Positions 33,929-42,771 of a stretch of DNA of 64,000 nucleotides are shown here, piece by piece. The first letter of the stretch is position 1. The number at the start of each line of letters is the position of its first letter. Made by a program: the position numbers and the translations under genes. Source of the stretch: Massilia sp. IC2-477 (GTDB taxonomy: Bacteria; Pseudomonadota; Gammaproteobacteria; Burkholderiales; Burkholderiaceae_D); contig NZ_JAJFEQ010000003.1 in assembly GCF_020707265.1 (NCBI RefSeq), positions 434,001 to 498,000 on the forward strand, read 5' to 3'. Under the pieces are notes generated by a model, which was not told the origin of the DNA, searched no databases, and saw only the letters and a list, made by a program, of their open reading frames with translations.

Positions 33929-34780
33929 TTACTGCAGCAGGGACATGACCATCGAGGACATGCTGTTCGACTGCTTCAGCATCGCGGTGCCGGCTTGCAG
34001 CAGCATCTGGTTCGAGGTCATGTTCGCGCTTTCGGTCGCGAAGTCCACGTCCATGATCAGGCCGGTAGCAGCCTTGCTGTTGGTGCTGATGTTGGCCAGG
34101 TTGTTGTACACGTGCTCGAGGCGGTTGGCGGCAGCGCCCAGGCCCGAACGGACCTTGTTCACCGAGTTCAGCGCGGTTTCCAGCGAAGCGATGGTGGCGT
34201 TGGCGCTCGAGGTCAGTTCGGTGCCGGTGGTGGTGCTGGTGTAGTTGGCGGTGGCGGTGCTGACGTCCGACGCCATCTGGGTCATGTCGGCCGACAGGTC
34301 GACAGCCATGGTTTCGCTCGACGAAGCGCCGATCTGGAAGGTCATCGACGAAGCGGTGGTGCCGCCGACCAGCAGCTTGGTGCCGCCGAAGGTGGTGTTC
34401 TGCAGGACGTTCTTCAGTTCCAGGCCCAGTGCGTCGAATTCCGACTGCATGGCCTTCTTGTCGTCGTCGGTCGACGAAGCGTCAGCGGCCTGGGTTGCCA
34501 GATCCTTCATACGGACCAGCATGTTGCCGACTTCGTCCAGCGCGCCTTCGGCGGTCTGCAGCATCGAGGTCGAGTTCTGGGTGTTGCGCATGGCGACGGC
34601 CATGCCCGAGGTTTGCGCTTTCAGGCGCGAAGCGATCTGCAGGCCGGCAGCGTCGTCCATTGCCGAGTTGATGCGATAACCGGTCGACAGACGGGTCATC
34701 GAGGTCGACAGCGAGTTCTGGGTACGGTTGATCGAGGTCTGGGCGGACAGTGCGGCGTTGTTAGTGTGGAGGCTCAGCAT
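33929..34780 (-). CDS. fliC: Flagellin
   Basis: 283 residues of the short D0/D1 type: N-terminal MLSLHTNNAALSAQTSINRTQNSLSTSMTRLSTGYRINSAMDDAAGLQIASRL and the complementary C-terminal helix AANRLEHVYNNLANISTNSKAATGLIMDVDFATESANMTSNQMLLQAG, with only about 80 Ser/Thr-rich residues between them, so no large D2/D3 domain. It polymerises into the flagellar filament. GGAA eight bases before the ATG marks the start. It has its own strong terminator and a long AT-rich leader. No other flagellar structural genes are in the window. Confidence 0.95.
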   Translation of the reverse strand: MLSLHTNNAALSAQTSINRTQNSLSTSMTRLSTGYRINSAMDDAAGLQIASRLKAQTSGMAVAMRNTQNSTSMLQTAEGALDEVGNMLVRMKDLATQAADASSTDDDKKAMQSEFDALGLELKNVLQNTTFGGTKLLVGGTTASSMTFQIGASSSETMAVDLSADMTQMASDVSTATANYTSTTTGTELTSSANATIASLETALNSVNKVRSGLGAAANRLEHVYNNLANISTNSKAATGLIMDVDFATESANMTSNQMLLQAGTAMLKQSNSMSSMVMSLLQ

Positions 34781-35100
34781 GGTGTCTATTCCATTAAGGG
34801 GTTGTTCTGGTGGCGAGCGTCTGACTCGCGCTCACTGGTACAAGGCGACCCGGGCGTCGGCTTCATTAAGTGCCGTACGGAAATTTTTTTTAAAATTCTG
34901 AGAAGTTGTCAGACACATCATGGAAATGCGCCTCTTTATATGGTTTCACCGTAGTTCTCGAGAAAGAACATGCCGATTTTTCACAGTTGCAGGCGGAAGT
35001 CGGCTTGTCGGGACAAACGGCAGCCGGCGCTGTGCCTTCCGGGTTCGGACGAAAGCAAGGATAATGGCGGGTCATTCACAGAGCACTGGTTGGAACCCCC
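34781..35100. other. Intergenic region between divergent flagellin and OsmC-YcaO genes
   Basis: 320 bases with no coding frame I can support. It contains an AT-rich block (34878-34895) and must hold both promoters. I found no match to the TAAA-N15-GCCGATAA sigma-28 consensus, and no sigma-54 GG/GC pair with correct spacing. Confidence 0.5.
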
Positions 35101-37296
35101 ATGGAAATCAAGGTCAATTTTCTCGACAAGCTTCGCCTGGAAGCCAAATTCGACGACTTCACGGTCATCGCGGACCAGCCGATCCGCTACAAGGGCGACG
35201 GTTCGGCCCCGGGCCCCTTTGACTATTTCCTGGCCTCGTCCGCCTTGTGCGCCGCCTATTTTGTAAAGCTGTACTGTTCGACCAGGGATATTCCGACCGA
35301 AAATATCCGCCTGTCGCAGAATAATATTGTCGATCCCGAAAATCGCTACAAGCAGATCTTCAAGATCCAGGTCGAGCTGCCGGCCGATATTTCGGAAAAA
35401 GACCGCCAGGGCATCCTGCGTTCGATCGACCGTTGCACCGTCAAGAAGGTCGTGCAGACCGGCCCCGAATTCGTGATCGAGGAAGTCGAGAACATCGATG
35501 CCGACGCCCAGGGCCTGCTGCTGGCCAGCCCGGATGCCTCGCACAGTACTTATATCCCGGGCAAGGACCTGCCGCTCGAGCAGACCATCGCCAATATGTC
35601 GAAGGTGCTGGCCGACCTGGGCATCAAGATCGAGATCGCCTCCTGGCGCAACATCGTGCCGAACGTGTGGTCGCTGCATATCCGCGACGCCCATTCGCCG
35701 ATGTGCTTCACCAACGGCAAAGGATCGACCAAGGAAAGCGCGCTGGCCTCCGCCCTGGGCGAATACATCGAGCGCATCAACTGCAATCACTTCTACGCCG
35801 GCGCATTCTGGGGCGAGGAATTTGCCGGGGCGCCCTTTGTCCATTATCCGAACGAGCGCTGGTTCAAGCCGGGCAAAAAGGATGCGCTGCCGGGCGACAT
35901 CCTCGACGCTTACACCCGCGAGATCTACGATCCGGAGCGCGAACTGCGCGCTTCGCACCTGGTCGACACCAATTCCGGCAACAGCGAGCGTGGCATCTGT
36001 TCGCTGCCCTTCGTGCGCCAGTCCGACGGCGAAACCGTGTACTTCCCGGTCAACCTGGTCGAGAACCTGTTTGTCAGCAACGGCATGAGTGCCGGGAACA
36101 CCCTGGCCGAAGCGCAGGTGCAGTGCCTGTCGGAGATTTTCGAGCGCGCGGTCAAGCGCGAAATCCTCGAAGGCGAGATCGCCTTGCCTGACGTGCCGCA
36201 GGAAGTGCTGGACAAATATCCTGGCATCGTCGCGGCCATCAAGGGCCTGGAAGAGCAGGGTTTCCCGGTACTGGTCAAGGATGCCTCGCTGGGCGGCAGC
36301 TATCCGGTGATGTGCGTGACCCTGATGAACCCGCGCACGGGCGGCGTGTTTGCTTCCTTTGGTGCGCACCCGAGCTTCCAGGTCGCACTCGAGCGCAGCC
36401 TGACCGAACTGCTGCAGGGCCGCAGTTTCGAAGGCCTGAACGATCTGCCGCGCCCGACCTTCGCCAGCGAAGCCGTGACCGAGCCGTATAACTTCGTCGA
36501 GCACTTCATCGATTCCAGCGGCATCGTGTCCTGGCGCTTCTTCAGCGCCAGATCCGAGTACGAGTTCGTGGAGTGGGATTTCTCGGGCCAAGGCGAAAAT
36601 TCGAACGCCCAGGAAGCGGCCGCCCTGTTCGGCATCCTGGAAGAGATGGGCAAGGAGGCCTACATGGCGGTGTACGAGGATCTGGGGGCCACCGCATGCC
36701 GGATCCTGGTGCCGGGCTATTCCGAAATCTACCCGGTCGAGGACCTCATCTGGGACAACACCAACAAGGCGCTGCTGTTCCGCAGCGATATCCTCAACAT
36801 TCATGGCCTGGATGAAGAGCGGCTGGAGGCCCTGCTGGAACGCCTGGAGAACAACGAGCTCGACGAATACGGCGACGTCGCCACCCTGATCGGCATCGAA
36901 TTCGACGAGAACACGGTCTGGGGGCAATTGACGGTCCTGGAACTGAAGCTCTTGATCCGCCTGGCCCTGGGCGACCTCGAGGACGCGCAGGAACTGGTGG
37001 GCGCCTTCCTGCAGTACAACGACAATACGGTCGAGCGCGGCTTGTTCTACCAGGCCGTGAGCGCGGTGCTGGAAGTGGAGCTGGACGACGAAATGGAACT
37101 GGACGACTACATCGTCAATTTCCGCCGCATGTTCGGCGACGAGCGCATGGATGCGGTGGTCGGCTCTGTGGACGGCAGCGTGCGCTTCTACGGCCTGACG
37201 CCAACCAGCATGAAGCTCGAAGGCCTCGAGCGCCACGCGCGTTTGCTCGACAGCTACCGCAAACTGCACGCGGCGCGCGCCAAAGCCGCACGCTGA
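35101..37296 (+). CDS. ycaO: OsmC-YcaO fusion protein
   Basis: 731 residues. Residues 1-140 are an OsmC/Ohr-like domain with both redox-site cysteines in place (C50 in SSALCAAYFVK, C112 in IDRCTVKKVVQTG). Residues 160-560 are a YcaO domain with the ATP-binding stretch NGKGSTKESALASALGEYIER (205-224). The C-terminal 170 residues match the helical tail of E. coli YcaO, not the PxPxP tail of azoline-forming enzymes. YcaO proteins phosphorylate amide backbones; E. coli YcaO is linked to RimO methylthiolation of ribosomal protein S12. GGAA lies before the ATG. No precursor-peptide gene is adjacent. Confidence 0.9.
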   Translation: MEIKVNFLDKLRLEAKFDDFTVIADQPIRYKGDGSAPGPFDYFLASSALCAAYFVKLYCSTRDIPTENIRLSQNNIVDPENRYKQIFKIQVELPADISEKDRQGILRSIDRCTVKKVVQTGPEFVIEEVENIDADAQGLLLASPDASHSTYIPGKDLPLEQTIANMSKVLADLGIKIEIASWRNIVPNVWSLHIRDAHSPMCFTNGKGSTKESALASALGEYIERINCNHFYAGAFWGEEFAGAPFVHYPNERWFKPGKKDALPGDILDAYTREIYDPERELRASHLVDTNSGNSERGICSLPFVRQSDGETVYFPVNLVENLFVSNGMSAGNTLAEAQVQCLSEIFERAVKREILEGEIALPDVPQEVLDKYPGIVAAIKGLEEQGFPVLVKDASLGGSYPVMCVTLMNPRTGGVFASFGAHPSFQVALERSLTELLQGRSFEGLNDLPRPTFASEAVTEPYNFVEHFIDSSGIVSWRFFSARSEYEFVEWDFSGQGENSNAQEAAALFGILEEMGKEAYMAVYEDLGATACRILVPGYSEIYPVEDLIWDNTNKALLFRSDILNIHGLDEERLEALLERLENNELDEYGDVATLIGIEFDENTVWGQLTVLELKLLIRLALGDLEDAQELVGAFLQYNDNTVERGLFYQAVSAVLEVELDDEMELDDYIVNFRRMFGDERMDAVVGSVDGSVRFYGLTPTSMKLEGLERHARLLDSYRKLHAARAKAAR

Positions 37297-37437
37297 GACA
37301 CGCGCCGCATCGAGGAACTTCGCTCTGCACATCCCGTCTTATCCATTGCTGCACTAACGCTATGCCTGATACCGCCTGCAAGCAATTGCAGGCGGCAATA
37401 CGAGCGGCCCGGCCGCCGCACATCGCGGAACGACAGC

Positions 37438-40281
37438 ATGACGACGGAGACGAGATCGGCAAGCGGCGGACAGCCGGGCGCCTTGAACCGCCAACAGTTG
37501 GTCGCATGGCAGCTGGCCGAGGTCCAGGCTATTGGTCACGTCGGTACCTGGGAATTCCATCCGCCTTCCGAAAAGCTTGTCTGGTCCGATGAAACCTGCC
37601 GCATCATGGGGGTCGGTAGAAGCGGCTTTGACGGCAGGATCGAAACCTTCCTGTCCCTGGTTCATCCGGACGACCGCGTCGTGGTGGCGGCCGCCATCCG
37701 GGAGAACCGGGAGCATCCAAGGCCGATCGAGCTCGAGCACCGTATCGTCCGGCCAGACGGTACGGCACGCTATGTGCGCGTCCACGGCCTGCCTTACCTG
37801 GAAGAGTCCGGCAAGCTGATGTTGGCGGGCACCGTGCACGACATCACCGAGCTGCGGCAATCGACTGCGGCCTTGCAGGCGATGTCGCGCAAGCTCCTGG
37901 GAACGCTGGAAGCCATGGCCGATGCGTTCTACATCCTGGACAGGCAGTGGCGCTTTACCTACCTGAACGAAGCAACCGAGCGCCTGCTGCGCCGCTCGCG
38001 CCATGACTTAATCGGCAAGGTGCTGTGGGACGCTTACCCGGACCTGGTCGGGACGGAATTCGGGGCCCGCTACGAATTCGCGATGGCGCACCGGCAGCCG
38101 GTCGAATTCGAGGAATACTACGCACCGCTGCAGGCATGGAAGGACGTGCGCATTTTTCCCACCGAGGAAGGCCTGGCAACCTTCACCACCGAGATCACAG
38201 AGCGCAAGCGCCTGGAAGAGCTGGAGCGCGAGACCGCCGAGCGCTTCAGGATGGTGGCCAGGGTAACCAGCGACATCGTCTGGGACTGGGATGTCCCCCG
38301 CGATCGCCTGTGGTGGAGCGAGGGCGTGCATACCGTATTCGGCTACGGCGCGGACGCCTTCAATGACGGCATCAACGACTGGACCACCCGGATCGCACCC
38401 GAGGACCGCGAGCGCGTCGTCGGCGGATTGTATGCGGCGATGCACGCTGGGAAGGCGACCTGGGGTGCCGAATACCGCTTCCTGCGCCATGACGGCTCCT
38501 ACGCCACCGTACGCGACCAGGGCGTGTTCAGGCGCGGCGCCGATGGAACAACGCTCAACGTGATCGGCTCGATGCTCGACATCACCGCAGACAGGCAGGC
38601 CGAAGCCGAGCGCCGCGCGGCCGAAGCACACCACCGGCTGCTGGCGTCGCTCCTGGACAAGGCCCACGATGCGATCTCGGCGTCCGATGTCGACTTGCGG
38701 ATCACCTACTGGAACCAGGGCTCCGAACGCCTGTTCGGTTGGACCGCCGCCGAGGCGGTCGGCAAGACCAAGGACCAGCTCCTGACCCACGACAAGAAAG
38801 ACCTGGAGGGGGCCTTTCACGAGGTCTTGAGCAAAGGCGAGTGGCGCGGCGAAATCATCAAGCGCCGCAAGGACGGTCGCATGGTCCCGGTCGAATCGCA
38901 CCTGACCCTGGTGCGCGGCGAGGATGGACAGCCGCAATCGGTGCTGGCGATCGACACCGACATCACCCAGCGCAAGCACGACGAGCAGGCGATCCTGGAC
39001 CTGGCCTTCTTCGATCCGCTGACCCGCCTGCCTAACCGGCGCATGCTGCTGGACCGCCTGCGACACGCGGTGGCGGCGACCAAGCGCGACGGCCATGGCG
39101 GGGCCGTGCTCTTCATCGACCTGGACAACTTCAAGACCCTCAACGATACGCTCGGACACGACAAGGGCGACCAGCTGTTGCAGCAGGTCGCGCGCCGCCT
39201 GGAGGCGCGGATGCCGCGCGGCAGCGACACGGTGGCGCGCCACGGCGGCGATGAATTCGTCATCGTGCTGGAGTACCTGAGCGCGGACTCGGAAGATGCG
39301 GCAGCCCAGGCCGAGCTGGTGGCAGAGAAGCTGCTCGGGGCATTCATCGAGCCCTTCCAGCTCGATGGACACCAGCACCATGCGAGCCCGAGTGTCGGTG
39401 TGGCGCTGTTCGACAAGGACATGAAGGACATCGACGAGCTGCTCAAGCGCGCCGACCTGGCGATGTACCAGGCCAAGGCGGCGGGCCGCAACACGATCCG
39501 CTTCTTCGACCTGCGCATGCAGACAGTCATCAATGCACGCGTCGAGCTGGAGGCCGACCTGCGCCGTACCCTGCAAAGCCACGGATTTACCCTGGCTTAC
39601 CAGCGCCAGACCGACAGCAAGGGCGCGCCCGTGGGCGCCGAGGCGCTGCTGCGCTGGCAGCGCCAGGGCAGCCAGCAGGTGTCGCCGTCGGTGTTCATTC
39701 CACTCGCCGAGGAGACCGGGCTGATCCTGCCGCTGGGCGAGTGGGTGCTGGAAGCCGCATGCCGCCAGCTCGTGCGCTGGGGTAGGCAGCCGGAAACCGC
39801 ACACCTGACGATGGCGGTGAATGTGAGCGCCCGCCAGTTCCGCCAGCCCGGCTTCGTGGACCAGGTGCTGCAGGTCATCGCGCGCACCGGCGCCGACCCA
39901 CGCTTGATCAAGCTCGAGCTGACCGAGAGCCTGCTGCTGGCGAATATCGAGAACACGATCGACACCATGCACGCGCTCAAGGAAAACGGGATCGGCTTCG
40001 CGCTCGACGACTTCGGCACGGGCTACTCGTCGCTTGCCTACCTGAAGCGGCTGCCGCTTGACCAGCTCAAGATCGACCAGTCCTTCGTGCGCGACGTGCT
40101 TACCGACCCGAACGACGCCGCGATCGCGCGCACGATCCTTGGGCTGGGCCAGAGCCTGGGCCTGGATGTGATTGCGGAAGGGGTCGAAACGGCGGACCAG
40201 CGCAACTTTCTCGCCATGCATGGATGCCGCGCCTTCCAGGGCTACCTGTTCGGGCGGCCGGTGGCGGCGGAGCAGTTCTGA
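37438..40281 (+). CDS. PAS-GGDEF-EAL c-di-GMP signalling protein
   Basis: 947 residues, no membrane helix, hence cytoplasmic. Four PAS-type sensor domains (about 30-135, 145-255, 265-385, 395-515) precede GGDEF (603-607 intact, with RxxD inhibitory site R594-D597) and an EAL domain with EALLRW (735-740), NVSARQF, ELTES, DDFGTGYSS (857-865), LKIDQSF and AEGVET all conserved. Both cyclase and phosphodiesterase centres look competent, so net output probably depends on PAS ligands (redox, oxygen or small molecules). Monocistronic. Confidence 0.93.
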   Translation: MTTETRSASGGQPGALNRQQLVAWQLAEVQAIGHVGTWEFHPPSEKLVWSDETCRIMGVGRSGFDGRIETFLSLVHPDDRVVVAAAIRENREHPRPIELEHRIVRPDGTARYVRVHGLPYLEESGKLMLAGTVHDITELRQSTAALQAMSRKLLGTLEAMADAFYILDRQWRFTYLNEATERLLRRSRHDLIGKVLWDAYPDLVGTEFGARYEFAMAHRQPVEFEEYYAPLQAWKDVRIFPTEEGLATFTTEITERKRLEELERETAERFRMVARVTSDIVWDWDVPRDRLWWSEGVHTVFGYGADAFNDGINDWTTRIAPEDRERVVGGLYAAMHAGKATWGAEYRFLRHDGSYATVRDQGVFRRGADGTTLNVIGSMLDITADRQAEAERRAAEAHHRLLASLLDKAHDAISASDVDLRITYWNQGSERLFGWTAAEAVGKTKDQLLTHDKKDLEGAFHEVLSKGEWRGEIIKRRKDGRMVPVESHLTLVRGEDGQPQSVLAIDTDITQRKHDEQAILDLAFFDPLTRLPNRRMLLDRLRHAVAATKRDGHGGAVLFIDLDNFKTLNDTLGHDKGDQLLQQVARRLEARMPRGSDTVARHGGDEFVIVLEYLSADSEDAAAQAELVAEKLLGAFIEPFQLDGHQHHASPSVGVALFDKDMKDIDELLKRADLAMYQAKAAGRNTIRFFDLRMQTVINARVELEADLRRTLQSHGFTLAYQRQTDSKGAPVGAEALLRWQRQGSQQVSPSVFIPLAEETGLILPLGEWVLEAACRQLVRWGRQPETAHLTMAVNVSARQFRQPGFVDQVLQVIARTGADPRLIKLELTESLLLANIENTIDTMHALKENGIGFALDDFGTGYSSLAYLKRLPLDQLKIDQSFVRDVLTDPNDAAIARTILGLGQSLGLDVIAEGVETADQRNFLAMHGCRAFQGYLFGRPVAAEQF

Positions 40282-40302
40282 GCGATCAGCAGCCTTGCGC
40301 GC

Positions 40303-40620
40303 TCATGCCGGGCCGGAGTAGGGCAGCATCAGCGGTTCGCGCAGCCGGACGATCTGGCGCACATCGTCGGCGCCGACGACTTGCATGCTGGCGAGTCCGC
40401 CAGGGCCGTGATCGATCCAGACTTCGCGTGGTTTCGGAATCAAGTGATCGAGGCCCTCGACCAGGATTTCGATGAGATCGTTGTTGGGGTCGTAGCTGAT
40501 GCCCAGCAGTTGGATCCATTCCTGCTCGACCTGATCGCCGATACTCAGCCCTGTCGCCTCGATCTCCACTTCCTTGCCGACAGCTGTGATTTCGACAACT
40601 GGTCGAAGGTTTTCTGCCAT
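40303..40620 (-). CDS. DUF5335 family protein
   Basis: 105 residues: EIEATGLSIGDQVEQEWIQLLGISYDPNNDLIEILVEGLDHLIPKPREVWIDHGPGGLASMQVVGADDVRQIVRLREPLMLP, which is the DUF5335 pattern as I remember it. The family has no assigned activity but often sits in stress or detoxification clusters. Here it is the first of several genes around three zinc alcohol dehydrogenases. It ends 21 bases from the convergent c-di-GMP gene. Confidence 0.8.
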   Translation of the reverse strand: MAENLRPVVEITAVGKEVEIEATGLSIGDQVEQEWIQLLGISYDPNNDLIEILVEGLDHLIPKPREVWIDHGPGGLASMQVVGADDVRQIVRLREPLMLPYSGPA

Positions 40621-40719
40621 GCCGCTCTGTCAAGTTTTGTCGTAGACATCACTTTGCTCCTTACTCGTCCGCACAGGTACGGCCGCCACGTAGAAGGATT
40701 GCACGAGGCGCTTGAAGGT

Positions 40720-41892
40720 CTAAGGCGCGAACACCGCGCGTACGCAGCCGTCCTTCTTGTGCTTGAACATGTCGTAGCCGCGCGGCCCTTCCTCGAGCGA
40801 GAAGCGGTGGGTGGCGAGGTAGGCCGGGTTCAGCTCGCCTTTCTGTGCGTGTCCAAGCAGCCGCTCCATGTAGGCTTGCCCGTGCTGCTGGGCGCTGCGC
40901 ACTGTCATGCCCTTGTTCATGATGACGCCCATGGGAAACTTGTCGATCAGGCCGTAGACACCGAGCACCGACAGGGTGCCGCCCTTGCGGCAGGCCATGA
41001 TCGCTTCGCGCAAGGCCTGGCCGCGGTCCGTTTCCAGGCGCAGGGCCTGCTTCACGAGGTCATAGGCATATTGCGGCCCGGTGCCGTGCGCCTCCATGCC
41101 GACCGCGTCGATGCAGGCGTCGGGTCCACGTCCGCCGGTCATCTCCTTGAGCACATCCAGCACGCTGTCGACCTGTGTGTAGTCGATGGTTTCCGAGCCG
41201 GCGTGTTCGCGCGCCATCTGCAGGCGCTCGGGAAAACGGTCGATCCCGATCACCCGCTCGGCGCCCATCAGCCGGGCGCTCTGCTGCGCCATCAGGCCCA
41301 CGCCGCCGCAGCCCCAGACAGCGACCGTGTCGCCAGGCTGGATGTTGCAGAAATCGGCGCCCATATAGCCGGTCGGCGCGGCATCGGACAGGAACAGGGC
41401 GGTTTCGTCCGCTACCCCGTCGGGGACCTTGAAGCAGTCGTTGTCGGCAAACGGCACCCGCACGTACTGCGCATGTGCGCCAGCGTAGCCGCCGAAGGCG
41501 TGGGTGTAGCCGTAGATGCCGGCCGTGGAATAGCCGCCGAGCAGCGGCTCCTGCAGCTCGGGCTTGGGATGCGTGTTGTCGCACAGGGAGTACAGCGAAT
41601 GCTGGCAATACCAGCATTGGCCGCATACGATGAACGAAGGCACGACGACGCGGTCGCCCTTCGCGACGCGCTTAACCGCCGGTCCGACTTCCTCGATCAC
41701 GCCCATGAACTCGTGGCCGATCACGTCGCCGGCCTTCATGGTCGGGATGTAGCCGTCGATGAAGTGCAGGTCCGAGCCGCAGGTGGTCGACAGGCCGACG
41801 CGCAGGATGGCGTCGTGGGGGTTCACGATTTCGGGGTCTTTGACGCTACCGACACGCAGGTCGTTCACGCCGTTCCAGTAAAGTGCTCGCAT
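40720..41892 (-). CDS. Zinc-dependent alcohol dehydrogenase (FdhA-like)
   Basis: 390 residues of the MDR superfamily: catalytic zinc ligands in TTCGSDLHFIDG and GHEFMGVIEEVG, four structural-zinc cysteines in IVCGQCWYCQHSLYSLC, and the cofactor motif VAVWGCGGVGLMAQQSA. The length and the GYMGADFCNIQPGD segment fit the formaldehyde dehydrogenase-like class III branch. GAGGAGCGGG before the ATG at 41892 overrides a longer frame. It follows the SRPBCC gene by ten bases, so the two are co-transcribed. Substrate is unproven: formaldehyde, or a larger alcohol. Confidence 0.87.
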   Translation of the reverse strand: MRALYWNGVNDLRVGSVKDPEIVNPHDAILRVGLSTTCGSDLHFIDGYIPTMKAGDVIGHEFMGVIEEVGPAVKRVAKGDRVVVPSFIVCGQCWYCQHSLYSLCDNTHPKPELQEPLLGGYSTAGIYGYTHAFGGYAGAHAQYVRVPFADNDCFKVPDGVADETALFLSDAAPTGYMGADFCNIQPGDTVAVWGCGGVGLMAQQSARLMGAERVIGIDRFPERLQMAREHAGSETIDYTQVDSVLDVLKEMTGGRGPDACIDAVGMEAHGTGPQYAYDLVKQALRLETDRGQALREAIMACRKGGTLSVLGVYGLIDKFPMGVIMNKGMTVRSAQQHGQAYMERLLGHAQKGELNPAYLATHRFSLEEGPRGYDMFKHKKDGCVRAVFAP

Positions 41893-41902
41893 GTCCCGCT
41901 CC

Positions 41903-42637
41903 TCATTGGGTATCGGCGCGGGCGGCGGGCTGGCGCATGGTGGTCGGGATTTCACCGGTTTCGACCAGGTTCTTGAAGCGCCGCAGCACCGCTTCTGCGG
42001 CGAGCTTCAGGGGTGTGCTTCCCAGGAGTTCGAGTGCTTCGCCGCCGAGCCCGCCGGCGGGCGGGTCGAAACGCAAGTGCAGCGTCAGCACGGTGCCGCG
42101 ACCGGCAGGGGCCGCGTCGAAGCGGAGCCATCCCTCGTTCTTGGTGCCGCGCTCGGACATCGAGCGCCAGCCGATGCCCTCGCCGGGCCGGTCTACCGTC
42201 TCGGTATCCCATTCCCAGGTACGGCCGAACGGGCCCTCCAGCTTCCAGTGCATGCGGCCTTCGCCGGCAGCAGTGACGGTGGCAAAGCCTGCCATGACTT
42301 GCGGCAGCGTCTTCGGGTCGAGCCAGTACTGGCGAAGCTCATCGGCACTCTTGCCGATCGTGATCGAGCGCTCCGCCTCGGGCTTGCCGCTCCCTTTTGC
42401 GCGTTCGGCCTGCGCGCTGCGCATGCTGCCCAACGCGCCTGCGCCAGCGAAGGCAGTGAGCGCGAGCGCCGCGGCGCCTTTCTTCCGCCCTCCGAGACCT
42501 GCCACGATGGCAGCGGCGCCGAGTGCGACGGGAATCCAGCCCAGGTTTTGCATCTGGCCACCTGTCTCGGCGCCAGGCGAAGGGCGGCCCTGCGGCCTTG
42601 ATGTGTCCTGTTGCGCAGGATCGATGCCATTTGCCAT
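41903..42637 (-). CDS. SRPBCC (polyketide cyclase/dehydrase-like) membrane protein
   Basis: 244 residues. A glycine-rich hydrophobic segment (about 30-75, LGWIPVALGAAAIVAGLGG and ALALTAFAGAGALGS) is followed by a START-like domain: SITIGKSADELRQYWLDPKTLPQVMAGFATVT, W-E-W-D-T-E and GWLRFDAAPAGRGTVLTLHLRFDPPAG. This architecture is common in general-stress clusters of soil bacteria. GGAAGG before the ATG at 42637 marks the start. It lies directly upstream of the alcohol dehydrogenase in one operon and may bind a hydrophobic substrate at the membrane. Confidence 0.8.
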   Translation of the reverse strand: MANGIDPAQQDTSRPQGRPSPGAETGGQMQNLGWIPVALGAAAIVAGLGGRKKGAAALALTAFAGAGALGSMRSAQAERAKGSGKPEAERSITIGKSADELRQYWLDPKTLPQVMAGFATVTAAGEGRMHWKLEGPFGRTWEWDTETVDRPGEGIGWRSMSERGTKNEGWLRFDAAPAGRGTVLTLHLRFDPPAGGLGGEALELLGSTPLKLAAEAVLRRFKNLVETGEIPTTMRQPAARADTQ

Positions 42638-42771
42638 GATCAAACCTTCCTGGTCGGTGTGAGCCGTATCGGTACCGGGCGGCAGCGCGATCGTCTCAGT
42701 GTAGACGCCTGCCAAGCGGGATCAAGCCGTTTTTTGCGCGAGAGTCAGCGTGAGCGCGCGGGACAAGGATG

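Noticed and set aside
34781-34920. Possible sigma-28 or sigma-54 promoter for flagellin
   Set aside because: GCCGACGC is present, but no TAAA-like -35 lies 15 bases before it, and the GG/GC spacing for sigma-54 is one base too long.
34981-37332. 783-codon minus-strand frame opposite the OsmC-YcaO gene
   Set aside because: Antisense shadow of a gene with strong domain support; composition is typical of shadow frames.
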